In this document: positions 1 through 14,972 of the stretch, one piece after another
Numbering within the stretch: position 1 is the stretch's first letter
Layout: every line of letters starts with the position of its first letter
Assembly (NCBI GenBank): GCA_905250115.1
Contig: CAJNOI010000076.1
Coordinates: 62,001 to 126,000 of the forward strand
Reading direction: 5' to 3'
DNA: 64,000 nt
Source of the DNA: Adineta steineri
Taxonomy: Eukaryota > Rotifera > Eurotatoria > Adinetida > Adinetidae
Notes under the pieces: model-generated
The model's input: only the letters and a program-made list of their open reading frames with translations
What the model was told of the DNA's origin: nothing
The model's database searches: none
Translations under genes and position numbers: made by a program

Positions 1-1949
1 AAATTTCATCTAATGACACGATGAAATAAATGTAGTTAGTTATTGTGATTGATCAGAGTCCACCTACTCCTAATCGGATGGCATTTGACGTAATCAAAAT
101 GTGTTCGTGTCTCTTTCTATTTGTATGTTTCTTAATCATGACCATATGTCAAAGAAAATAATAGATATTAAAGCAACGATGCGTACAAGAAATTTATTCG
201 CCTACATCACTCTACTACTACTACTACTAACTATATCGTCATCATCTCCAATTTCTCATTTTCTTTGTCGGTACTCTTCTTTTTATAAAATGCTAATCGT
301 TTTCTACCAGTAATATACACACACACACACATATATATATATATATGAACACAAGTATATATATAGCCTCAATCATACAATTATTTTGAATAAGCACGCG
401 TATTTCGTCGTGTGCTCTCGCTTTCTATACTCTATTACTGATGCGTGATGTCCTCTGGGCATACACATACAGCACGAACGACGACTTTTGATCTTTTCTG
501 TTGTTTTCTATGTTAGTTGATGGTAGTATTACTGCCCTTTTGTCCTCTTCTTTCGTTCGGTCGTTCTTTACGATCGCGATTAATTAAGTATCTTTCCTTT
601 CTTTCTCTATCCATGTCCATTCATTCATTCATCCATCCATCTATCTATCTATATTCCTCATCTTGTGTGTAAATTGGACACTTGTAGTCGAGGGGGAGAA
701 GACAAACGCATTCTCTTTGTGCATAGTCGTCGACGACTAGTATGTTTTTCTTTTCCTGTATGTGTGTAACCTTATCACTCGTCAGCAGTCCTAGCAGCAG
801 CAGCAGCAACAGCCACTGCCGACAAGACGGCCGCGTCAGGTCACGACAATGACGGTTATTTTCTCCTCTTCTCTTCATCGTCGTCGTCGATTCTTTTTCC
901 GATGCGACGCGCGTTGCTACTTTCTATCGTCGACCATCATATACATACACTAATAGAAAATGATTAGAACATGTTCGTCGTTCATGCACAAACACACACG
1001 CTGTTGTGTTATTTTAAGATAATATATCCTCTTCTCCTATTCTTTTCTTTATATACATATATCCATATGTATATAGTGCCTTCTAGCAACTGATATTATA
1101 TTATTCGAGTATCTGTTTCAATAGACTAGAGTTAGATTTCGTAACCATTTGTCATTGTCAAGGTCTTTCTTGTCTCATCCACGTGTTATTCAGTTTATTA
1201 CTACTGACATATTACTAGGCTTTTTTCTTCTTCTCCTCTTCTATTCACTCTCTGTCTCTGTCTCTTATTCAGTTATTCTCTTCGGCTAGCAATCATGATC
1301 GATGAAAACCTGTTAAGTGCATAGTGTCGCTATTGGATGGGTTGTTGGATTTGCATGTATTCTGTTTATTCAATTCCACTCTATTTTAGACCACTACACA
1401 TACATCATGGCAACATGTCGATCGTCGTCATCATCATCATATTTGTTTAATTTCTTTTCATAATAGTTTTTAAAAAAAGAAGGCAAAAAAAAACGAACGA
1501 AATTTACATTCATACACTTACTGTACAAATTTATTCATATACACAAAAAAATTTAATTTTTCTCTTTTACTGTTTTCTTTGTCATTCACTTCTATAATCC
1601 CTTTAATTTCATTTCGTCTTTTTTACGCATATATTTGGTCGTGTTTGTGAATGTTGACATTGTCATTTTTTGTTTTTGTTGTTTTTCATTTTTCTATTGT
1701 TGTTAATTCAACATCGCCATCGTGCGCATCTGAATAGTTAAAGCCGTCAAAATTCACTCACACACGAATCTCAAACTTGGTAGTAGCAGCTTGCAGCAGT
1801 CATCAAATCATACATCAAAATTGCACGACGATAATTTAACAAATTTCAATAGTAGTAAGAAAAAAAAGAAGAGTAGCAGCGGAACCGGTTCCGGTTCAGT
1901 TAACACCAATACTATAAATAGTAGTGGACAAGAGAAAATAAGTGGAAAT
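1..1949. other. Non-coding region upstream of groucho
   Basis: No convincing coding exon is visible. The stretch holds a CA/TA microsatellite near 317-346, a compound tetranucleotide repeat (ATTC, ATCC, ATCT) near 619-653, and many pyrimidine-rich tracts. It probably includes the promoter and 5' UTR of the groucho gene. The frame of the first groucho exon stays open back to an in-frame TGA at 1731, but the first in-frame ATG is at 1950. Confidence 0.6.
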
Positions 1950-5300
<3,351 letters not shown>

Positions 5301-7571
5301 GAATGAGCTGTCTGAATACACACACACACTGATTAAAAATAACGAAACAAAAAACATTTTCTGCATATTATCAAATCAATTTCTTTTCTTTAAAAAATTC
5401 TCTTAATGTAGATCTGCGTTATATTCATTCTTGTTTTCTTTTTTGCTTTCATATACGCGCTTATACAGTGAGTTCGTCTTCTCTCTCTCGTCGTAGGTCA
5501 GATATTTCGATTTTGTGACCATTGTTTGTCACTATTCAATCCTTTATGGATAAATATATCTGTGTGTGTAACAATATTTGCCTCTTTTTGCTGTAATTGT
5601 ATATAGAAATCTTTCTTCACATGTTTGTATTGTGCATGTGTGCAAGTCTTTTTTTTTCCTTGTTTGTTTTTTCTTTGTTTGATTATGAGAGAAAAAAACT
5701 GACACGTATAATTGTATTTCGTCTTCTTTCTTCTTGTGTGTTCGTAATTTATCTATACGTATAAAAAAAAAGAGAAAGAAATAGTTGATCTGACGAAAAA
5801 AAATGACAATATGTTGGTAATTATTGCTATAAATTGTATTAAGAAAAAAAAAGGTTCCTTGATCTGTCATTATGATAAAAGGTTTATAATCTAAATTTCC
5901 GATTGGTTTGATGAAACGGAAGAGATAATATAATTTGTCTTTATGCTACTAGTACTTGTAACACAAGTAATGCACTCAACTTGATGTCAATTGATATAAA
6001 TAGATGATATCATTTTCTTTGCATTTTCTCGAAGGCTGTGAAATCAAATTACAGAAAAAAAAATTATGATTTTTTTTCTGCAATAATTATATGAAACGAA
6101 ATATTCATATTGATTAAAAATATCATGGATATAAAAATGTAGGAAATTTGAAATTAAAAAATATGTTTTTTTCTCAATGTTGTTATATAAAGAATGTCGC
6201 AATCAATTTTGTTTTGTTTTTTTATTGATAAATTAAATCTGATAACAGCAATTTTATTATTTGGAAAATTAGTCATTACTAATTGTACTAATGATTGATA
6301 TTTATTAGAATATTGTTATTAGAAAATGACTCACATGAATATTTAGATTACACTATAATACGTAGTTATACTTTGACATATTAATACTTTCTTAGAAGCA
6401 TTGAAGTATTGAAATTGTATTTATACTTCACTAGACGCAGCGACATCAGCAGGACACAATTTTCATATTAGTTTTGATATTATATAACTTTACCATACTA
6501 GTAACCGATGTCAGTGAGTCATAGCATTGCCTCTCATTTCGATCAAGTTTCTACAATAGATCTGCATTTTACTACTTAATTTCTTATATTCTAAATAATT
6601 CCTTTAAGAAATTTGAATATGATAACAGTTGTTAAACAAATTAAGAAAAATGTAACGTACTATTGTAGAGGACACTAACATTTTCAATAGTTTATAGCTC
6701 ACGTAATACTCTTATAAATACAAAAGTGACCACACATTGATGTTCGTCTTATAACAACCCAGGCTAATTCAATAGGGATTATCCATCCTTATTCTAAAAT
6801 AATTTCTTTTTGCTTTTTCCTAAAACATTTGGGACACACATGATCAACAACATTTTTAAATTTTATTGTGAAGAAGTTGATTGCTGTGTACTTGTTTATG
6901 ATATAATACAATCTACTTCGTTTTAATTGTAAGATAATTGAAGGAATGATTTTCATCGTGTAAGTTATAAATTCAGTTTAGTTTCTCATGTGTAAAACTC
7001 ATCTTTCTAATCGTATGGTTCATTTTATTGAACATGGAAATTTTCATAAATAACTACGGCAAAGAATTGATCTAGAAGATTATATTCAGACGTTTTTTAT
7101 TTTTAGATATAAATACTATATAGTCTATTAGTATGAAAAAAAGGATATGAGAATAAAAATTACAGACTCAAATGAATCGTAATTATCAAAAATTAGATGT
7201 TGAAGTAACTATTCTTTCTAATCTTTTTTTATATTTTAATAATATTGAGAAGCGAAAGATAATTATTTTAAATTTTTTCTGTATTTTATATAAATTGATT
7301 ACGTATTAATACGATATTGTTTATATTTATATTTTCATCTACCGTTAAATACATATATAATTTTCTTAATAACAATATATAGTATATATTAAAGCAAATG
7401 TTTATTAAAAATATAAACTTAAATTTCATTAATTTATATAATAGTATACTCAGATTTTATCCAGAAAAGTGTCGAATACCTTCTTTGAATAAGACAATAT
7501 GATTTTGATTACAATTATCCATACTTATAGATTATCGAAATCTTCCACTTTTTTTCAATATCTCATTCGAA
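5301..7571. other. Intergenic region after groucho
   Basis: The first few hundred bases (CA tract near 5320, pyrimidine-rich stretches) are probably groucho 3' UTR. The rest to about 7500 is AT-rich with no ORF showing coding character and no clear repeat. The promoter of the next gene probably lies at the right end. Confidence 0.5.
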
Positions 7572-8745
7572 ATGCGTGTAGTTGCTTTAATCAGGTAAAA
7601 TATGTCTTTTTAAATAAATATTCAACTTTATTAATCAATCTTATTTATAGTGGTGGTAAAGATAGTACATATAATATGATTGAATGTGTTCGACATGGCC
7701 ATGAAATTGTTGCATTAGCTAATTTACATCCAAAAAAAGATATTGGTAAGAATAATTTCAACAAAATGAAATGAGTCTTTGTTATTTTCTAATTCATAGA
7801 TGAACTCGATAGTTATATGTATCAAAGCGTTGGACATGAAATAATCGATTTAATCGCTAAAGCTATGGAATTACCACTTTATCGAACTGAAATTAAAGGT
7901 GATGCTCAAACAACTGAAAAAGAATATAATCATCCAGTTCAGGGTGATGAAGTAGAAGATTTATATGAACTTCTTGTTGAAATTAAAGCAAGTTAAATAT
8001 TCTTCTTATTTATTTATTATTGTCATTTATTTCTTTAGAATAAACATGCAATTGATGCTGTTTCTGTTGGTGCTATTTTTTCTGAATATCAAAATAATCG
8101 TGTTGCAAATGTGTAAATTTATTTTTCATTTTTCCTATTATGTTTTTCTTAATTTTATTTTTATTTAGTTGTCAACGATTAGATCTTAAAGTTTTAGCTT
8201 ATTTATGGCAACGTAATCAACAGGAACTACTCAATGAAATGATTGATTCAAATATTCATGCTATTTTAATAAAAACAGCTGCTTTAGGTAGACTCCTACT
8301 AACATATTAAATGATGATACATATATTTTCTTGTGTTATTCAAGGTTTATTTCCAAAAGAACATCTTGGAAAAACTCTTGTTGAAATGCGTCCAATATTG
8401 ATTAAATTGGTTAGTGTATCATCGATGCCATAGTTCTATCTATTTTTCTCTTTTAGGAAGGAAAATATGGTATAAATGTTTGTGGTGAAGGTGGAGAATT
8501 TGAAACATTGACACTAGATTGTTCTCTGTTCAAACATCAACGAATTGTTCTGTATGTAAATTTAATTTCTATAAATAGTTTTTTTCATGCGAATCTATAT
8601 TGATTTTTTTATTAGTGATGAAGTGAAAATAATTGCAACATCATCTGATCCAATAGCTCCAGTTGGTTATTTAAAAATAGAAAAAGCTCATCTAGAGTTA
8701 AAACAATCTTCATGTATGTATTCTACTTTACTTCATTTTCATTAA
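7572..8745 (+). CDS. DPH6: Diphthine-ammonia ligase (DPH6)
   Basis: Catalyses the last, ATP-dependent amidation that turns diphthine into diphthamide on elongation factor 2 in the cytosol. Exons: 7572-7594, 7651-7745, 7800-7987, 8039-8112, 8169-8287, 8345-8409, 8457-8551, 8616-8745, giving about 262 residues, close to the usual eukaryotic length. The N-terminal SGGKDS motif is the ATP-pyrophosphatase P-loop and is split by intron 1. Other family blocks are NHPVQGDEVEDLYELL, SVGAIFSEYQ, AYLWQRNQ, LGKTLVEM and CGEGGEFETLTLDC. Intron 3 appears to be a GC-AG intron (7988-8038). The 3' end is uncertain: the last exon can read through to TAA at 8743, as given here, or be spliced at 8713/8775 to give an immediate TGA. 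Both leave the conserved domain intact. Confidence 0.92.
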
Positions 8746-10022
8746 ACATTCATTTTTCTATTACTAATTTGCAGGATATATGTACAATAATACATATAAA
8801 ATTTCTCGATTTTTTTTAATGATTACTATTGTGAAATAAAACTCATGACGTAGTTCAACATCAAAGAGGTATATCTAATGTCACTATTTCAAGTCATAAT
8901 CATCGATCATATATTGTAATCAAGTACTAGAAATGTAATCATGTCCAACATTATTGTTCATTCTCATGGGAGGAGAGGTTTCCACTTGTCGAATGACTAT
9001 CATTATTTGATGTTATTTTTCTTTTCTTGTTCGTTTGAATACCTACTTACTTGTCGGTACTTAAGATTTTCTATGCAAATAGAGGAGAAGATGATTGTTT
9101 GTTTGAAGGTGTCATAGACTATTCTTGTTAGTTTGTCAAAGCCGCTCATGCATCGATCTCATTTACACTTCACAAATACATATACATACATTGAAAGATA
9201 AAAAACAACATGCCGATAGACGAAACGATCCGTTCAAGGAGAAGAAGAAGAAGAAATCAGAGACAACAACACGAGCGTGAGATATCACACTTTTGACAAG
9301 CTCAATCATCATGAGAAGGGCGGTACCTTGAACAAATAATAATTGTACGAGAATATATTTTCAATAGACACACGTTTCATATTCATATATATACAGTATA
9401 AAATAAATGAATATAATCAATATATTAAAATCTACATTTTGTTTTTATATAGTTTCATTAGGTTATAAATTTTTATTAATAATTATATTACATTTTATTT
9501 GATAAACTTTTATTTGTAAGTGCACGTTTTATACACATTGATGAAGCCAAATTTATATGTAATCTTAAAATCAAATATTAACGAGAAATAAGAAAAATTA
9601 TTATTGATTTATAATAAATATATTACATGATAGTGCCTCCGCAACTCAACCAATATATTCGATCGAATCTTTTGAATATATATACTATCCAAGCATAAAT
9701 GATAAACGACCGATCGTTTGCTTATTCTTGTATAATCTTTTTCTATCCTAGTAGACGTCTTAAAGAGGCACTTCTTGTGATGAATACTTTCTTTTTTTCC
9801 CTTGATCTCTTTTCTTTTGGCGGAAGACGTATGTCGTTAATCATTTCTTGCTAGCGCGGGAGGGATACGACAGGTAGTGACGAGCATGATAAGTGTGCCG
9901 AGTGTTGATGGACGTTGGCAAACATAGAGAAAAAGAGAAAGCCGCCACTTTAGTTGTCTATTCGTTTTCTTCGCATTATAATCAAGGTATTTGTATGCCT
10001 GTGTTAGATTGCACATCCGATT
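8746..10022. other. Intergenic region between DPH6 and the Sp-family gene
   Basis: AT-rich sequence with a short GAA run near 9240-9256. No coding exon is supported. Upstream exons of the zinc-finger gene could lie here or in the following gap, but none is recognisable. Confidence 0.4.
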
Positions 10023-10122
10023 NNNNNNNNNNNNNNNNNNNNNNNNNNNNNNNNNNNNNNNNNNNNNNNNNNNNNNNNNNNNNNNNNNNNNNNNNNNNNN
10101 NNNNNNNNNNNNNNNNNNNNNN
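10023..10122. other. Assembly gap (100 N)
   Basis: Exactly 100 N, which looks like a fixed-size placeholder of unknown true length. It cuts through the zinc-finger region of the Sp-family gene, whose first finger and part of the second are missing. Confidence 0.98.
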
Positions 10123-10123
10123 T

Positions 10124-10429
10124 GAATTACAACGTCATTTACGTACACATACTGGTGAAAAACGTTTTGCATGTCCAAAATGTGGTAAACGTTTTATGCG
10201 TTCGGATCATTTATCAAAACATTCAAAAACTCATGAGATTTCATCATCATCATCATCAACTACAATATCACCATCATCGTCGACAATAATTAATGATCAT
10301 CAACCAACTGAACTTATGGAAACAACTTTACGAAGTAATTGTAGTAGTACAAGTAGTGAAGAAATATCTGGTGGAATATCATCACATGAAGATGATGATC
10401 AAGATGAAATTATCGATGTGCAATATTGA
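10124..10429 (+). CDS. Sp/KLF-family zinc-finger factor, C-terminal part
   Basis: Sequence-specific activator that binds GC/GT boxes in the nucleus. Only the C-terminal 101 residues are visible. The start is the tail of the second C2H2 finger (ELQRHLRTH), then the linker TGEKRF, then a complete third finger [21 protein letters not shown]. The [16 protein letters not shown] pattern is the hallmark of Sp proteins; the wording is closest to Sp1-9 rather than KLFs, but the exact paralogue cannot be set. A Ser-rich and acidic low-complexity tail follows to the TGA at 10427. The first fingers, activation region and start are in or beyond the preceding gap. An apparent open frame on the left side of the gap is not supported as part of this gene. 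Confidence 0.88.
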   Translation, partial: ELQRHLRTHTGEKRFACPKCGKRFMRSDHLSKHSKTHEISSSSSSTTISPSSSTIINDHQPTELMETTLRSNCSSTSSEEISGGISSHEDDDQDEIIDVQY

Positions 10430-10649
10430 CACTTATATAAAACTCAAAAATAACAGTGATGTATAAACATTTCTTTTCTCTCTCTCTCGAATGTCTCGGT
10501 GTTTAGTGTGTGTGTGTATGTTTGTTTCTTCGTATATTATTGTATATGTATATAAATGAAAATTGTCATTAACTACTTTTTATTTATTCATAAAGAAAGA
10601 AGACTTTAATTGATTATATAAGCGCCTTTTTTTTACTCATTTATTTATT

Positions 10650-12889
10650 ATGATTAGAAATTCGGATAAACCAACCGAGATATGTAATAATAATCAGGTA
10701 CATGATTGATTAATCGAGATAAAAATCGAAGATATTTATCGTTAGTTATTATCTATTCCGATTGATGGTAGATGGTTATGGGATGAAAAGAAGAAAGAAC
10801 TTGTTTATGAAAGGTATGAATGTACAAAAGATAATTAATATTTTATTTGATTAAAGTCGACATGAAATAAATGAAGTGGAAAAATTCAATTCAAATGATA
10901 TATTAAAAATCGACATCAGAACAGGTTTAATTAATTATCGGAAACAACGTCGATCGTTCGAACATATTATCAAAACAAAAGAGAATAACAAAATTACACT
11001 TAGTGATGTTATTCGTTAGTTGACTTTTTGTTTTATGTATCTTATTCATGGGGAAGCTTTTGTTTAGAAGCATCACTTAATATAATGAGTGAAATATTTT
11101 ATATACCCATTGAATTTGAAGAATATATGAGGTAATATGTATATATTATAATAGTAGACAAAACAAATGAATGAAATAGAATGCCACAAGTTCATGAATA
11201 TCTATTAGGATTACTTAATTATTTTTATTGGTTTTTTGAAATAACAAATAATACTTCATTAAAAACTGAACAACACATGTAAACTAAATGTTAAAAATGG
11301 CAATTTATTGTTAAAGATTTTTTTAGAGATTATTCACAAATGGAGAAAAATCGAATTCATATTGCATATGCTCATTTACTTGCTTCGTTACGTGAACTTA
11401 GTTGTAAATATGCTATATTATTATTAGGTACTGATCTAAAAGATTTTCATCATATGCGTAATGGCGAGTAAGAATCAAATAAATTCTTATTTAATAATTA
11501 AATCCTATCTTCATTAGTCTTTTTTATTCATGTACGAATATTGATCGAACTATCCATGAATCTCTTTTTATTCTATCAACTTATTTGATTTGGATAACAT
11601 TTTATCGACAAAATTTTGATTTAATTCAAATTGAATTAGCTCGGTAGATCTAGTATTTCTAATTTGAAATCAATCGATATTATCTATTTAAGATTATTTC
11701 GAGCTGGTAGTCATGTAGAAACAATCAAAATTCCAATCACAGAAGTTAATAAATAAAGTAGAAAATGTTTGTTAGCTTTTCTATTGTAGAGTTTAGAAGG
11801 TCGAATAAAAAATGAAGTATCCAATGTACCTATGGCTCGACATAAATTGATTGATTGTACAGAATTCTTTTCAAAAACTATGGCTAAAAAAGCAGCAATT
11901 ATGAGAACAAGTGAAGTTTCTAATAAAAATCTATCTATACAACGTACAAGTTCGATGTTTTGGAAATCAAATGATATTTCTCATTTACAAAATCGAGTAA
12001 AAGATTTCAATATGTAAGTTAATTATATTATTTCTCTATTAAGAAATGTATTTTTTTAATATTAATTAGACAAGGTATGATTTTTATTTTTATAAAACAA
12101 TATGTAATCTGCTGATAGAAGAAAATGATGAATTATATGCACTTGGATTCGATGATAAATCACCTTATTATCGTCAAAAACATAAATTACGTATTTCTCA
12201 ACATAAAAATCGTATTCGTAGTATTTTAACGAAACAATTCAAAAATAGAAATGAAAATCTTACCGATGAACAACATTATCAATTGAAAAGTAGATATTTT
12301 TCCGAATAAACTTGTATTAAATTTGCTCAAAAGGTAATAGCACGAATGAGCAATCAACAAAAGAAGAAATTAAAAATAAAATACAAGAAAAAAATCGAAC
12401 AAAAGAGTAATTAAAACGCATTTCATATCTAAATTGATATCTTATCTTTTATTATAAAAAGCGAACGTGTTATTATGAAACAATTTTTAAGGTAAAATAA
12501 TAAACCATGTCAATGAGGATATAATTATTTTTTTAGTTCATCATCTTATAAACATTCATTTATGTTACCTGCACCACCTAATCCATTGAATGATTCTCAT
12601 AGGTAGATATATTTTTAATGATTATATACTTTTCTAAATATTGTATATTTAGAATGAAAGAAAAACAATTGATTTTACCTAAAATTCAATTTAAATTGAT
12701 AGAAAAGTAGATTGAATTAATTTTCTTTGATCAAAAACAATAGTTTTTAATTATAGTATTGGTATTATTGGAAAACCTTATTCAGATTTCGATTTAATAC
12801 GATTGATATTAAAACCGAATATTGAAAATAATATAACTATTCCTTCAGAATTTCTTGTAACTATGCCAAATGTAGTTCATCATAGTTAA
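10650..12889 (+). CDS. Probable PPP1R36-like protein (PP1 regulatory subunit 36)
   Basis: Sixteen exons join in frame to about 503 residues: 10650-10697, 10746-10813, 10857-11014, 11068-11131, 11180-11278, 11327-11467, 11518-11643, 11693-11744, 11790-12013, 12070-12074, 12119-12289, 12334-12406, 12462-12491, 12537-12602, 12653-12706, 12757-12889. Exon 10 would be only 5 bases. The central alpha-helical part has YAILLLGTDLKDFHHMRNG, then ESLFILSTYLIWITFYRQN and a helix ending ELARLFRAG. From memory this pattern matches the PP1-inhibitor family of PPP1R36, a testis and cilium-associated phosphatase-1 partner. The C-terminal third is basic and low in recognisable motifs. The gene structure is well supported by frame continuity; the family name is a recollection without a search. 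Confidence 0.6.
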
Positions 12890-13721
12890 AGTAAATATTT
12901 TAATTGATACAATAGAGTTTGGGGGGAAAAATTTTATCGTTATAGATGTTCGTAGTATTCAATTAAAAGCCAAGGAAGATTGAATATTGTGATTTTTACA
13001 ATCTTGAGAATTCTGTCTGGTTATGGTGACCTTATTCTGCAATCTATATGTCCTTAAACAAAGGTTAACAAATCCACATGATTGCAGAAAGAAAGAAAAA
13101 AAAATCGAAACTGACTATACAATCACATCGATTGAATCCTGTTAAGTGTGGCTTTTTTTCTCACAGGAATTACTCATATCGACTGATTAGAAATCCATAT
13201 TTATTTTGAATAAGAAGAAAAACAACAACTAGGAAGAATTGATAGTATTAATAGAACAATATAATATGTGACTATTTGAAAATTCATAACTGGCATCAGT
13301 CATACGGGTACTGTTGATCTTTATTGATGACATATTTTCATTACAATTTTGATAAGAAAACGACACTTTTAGCATGCATTGTACCGTATTTACTAGACAA
13401 TTTCGTTAAATAACTTTTTCTTACCTATTAATAATGAGATGTACTTAGAAGAATCGACAAAATAAATGTATATTTGTTTAGTTAGAAATGAAAATGAATT
13501 GACAAATCATTAAACATAAGTTTAGTTGTAAATCAATATAGATTTGTTAAACTATCATATATACAAAACATTAGTTTTAGTCTGCTGCTCATGATTTATT
13601 TTATTTGAAACTTTTTAATGAGATTCAGATAAGACAATGATGTTACAACAACAAAAAACAGAAATCGCTTTTTCTATCGTTACAAAAAAAAAGAAAAAAA
13701 AACTAAAAGTTTTCTTTTCGT
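12890..13721. other. Convergent intergenic region
   Basis: AT-rich sequence between the 3' ends of the PPP1R36-like gene and the desaturase. It should contain both 3' UTRs. No other structure is supported. Confidence 0.4.
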
Positions 13722-14972
13722 CTAAAGTGTTTTTTTACTGTCGTCGACTGTGGTATGTGAAAAGTATTTTAACGTTTGATAATTTCGATACCAAATTGAC
13801 CAAACACTTTCAATTTTATAATCAATGCCGTTATCATTTGCCCATTGTTTAACAATTGGTCTTAAACGTGCATACTTATATTTCGGCATTGTTGGAAATA
13901 AATGATGTTCAAGTTGATATTGCATTCCACCCCATAACCATTCCATGAAAAAATTGTCACATCGAGCATCACATGTTGTTAAAAATTGTGTTTCAACAAA
14001 TGAATGATCTGAATCACTAAGCATTTCTTCACTTTGATGTGTTGCGGTAACAATAATAGCGACTAAAAAACCACCAAGAAGAACTGAACCAAGAGCAACT
14101 TGCCAACCTAGCATATAAAGCCATGTATAACTTAGTAACATAAAAAACATTTCCGAATAATTTAATGTACGAAATGTATGTTGAAAGGATTGCCATCGCC
14201 AACTTAAATATAATAAGGAATAAACGGGTATAAAATATAAATGTTGATAAGGACGAAACCAAACATCTTTGTCTTGTGATGGAAAAAATAAATGAAATAC
14301 TGGATCATTAGCAACATCCGTATCAATTCCAAGATTATTTGTATAAACATGATGTGTATTATGTTTATGTGACCACCAAGTTGGACTAAAGCCGTTAACA
14401 CAACCTGTCATTGTTCTGCATAGCCATTGCATCCATGTACCTCTACCATGTGCATAATCATGTCCTATCCAACCAGCTTGTTGCATACCAAATCCAATAG
14501 TAAGAATAGCTAGAAGATTGTAGCCCCAATAAAAATGACAAAATGTACCGAATAAACATAAAGCATATACTGATAGAAGATAAAACATTTCCCAAGATAT
14601 TGATCGATTAAAATATCCTTCATCGATTAATTTTTTTCGTAATTGCCGAAAAGATAATACAACACTAGTTGGTTCTAGATATGGTAATGCATATTGAACA
14701 CGAGTAGATGAACATGGTTTTAAATGTGATAAACGTTTAATAGCTTCAGCACTATGGAGAGAATAAAATGCATCTGTTGCATCTTTTCCATTTAAATTAT
14801 GAAGAATTTCTCCACCACCTGGATGATAATTTTGCCATTGAGTCAGATCATACCATTGCCCATCAATTTGTATATGTAAACGATCATTATTAATGTATGA
14901 TGGTGATGATGATGATGATTCATGATGTGCACTTGTTAAAATTTCATGATTTGTTTCACCATTTGGTGGCAT
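13722..14972 (-). CDS. Front-end fatty-acid desaturase with cytochrome b5 domain
   Basis: Membrane di-iron enzyme of the ER that inserts a double bond between an existing one and the carboxyl end of polyunsaturated acyl chains (delta-5, -6 or -8 type). 416 residues from one uninterrupted exon. An N-terminal cytochrome b5 domain (about residues 30-100) has the haem-binding HPGG. All three histidine boxes are present: HDYAH, HKHNTHH, and the QLEHH third box, whose Gln marks front-end desaturases. Hydrophobic stretches flank the boxes as expected. The first 25 residues are Ser/His-rich. Regioselectivity cannot be read from sequence. The absence of introns, in a region where most genes have many, could reflect retroposition or horizontal origin, but nothing here decides it. 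Confidence 0.93.
   Translation of the reverse strand: MPPNGETNHEILTSAHHESSSSSPSYINNDRLHIQIDGQWYDLTQWQNYHPGGGEILHNLNGKDATDAFYSLHSAEAIKRLSHLKPCSSTRVQYALPYLEPTSVVLSFRQLRKKLIDEGYFNRSISWEMFYLLSVYALCLFGTFCHFYWGYNLLAILTIGFGMQQAGWIGHDYAHGRGTWMQWLCRTMTGCVNGFSPTWWSHKHNTHHVYTNNLGIDTDVANDPVFHLFFPSQDKDVWFRPYQHLYFIPVYSLLYLSWRWQSFQHTFRTLNYSEMFFMLLSYTWLYMLGWQVALGSVLLGGFLVAIIVTATHQSEEMLSDSDHSFVETQFLTTCDARCDNFFMEWLWGGMQYQLEHHLFPTMPKYKYARLRPIVKQWANDNGIDYKIESVWSIWYRNYQTLKYFSHTTVDDSKKTL

Noticed and set aside
1791..1949. N-terminal extension of groucho from a TTG codon
   Set aside because: No ATG; the family start matches the ATG at 1950, so this is treated as 5' UTR.
9893..10022. Open frame left of the 100-N gap that appears continuous with the zinc-finger frame
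   Set aside because: Continuity is produced only by counting N as codons; the left part has no Sp-like sequence.
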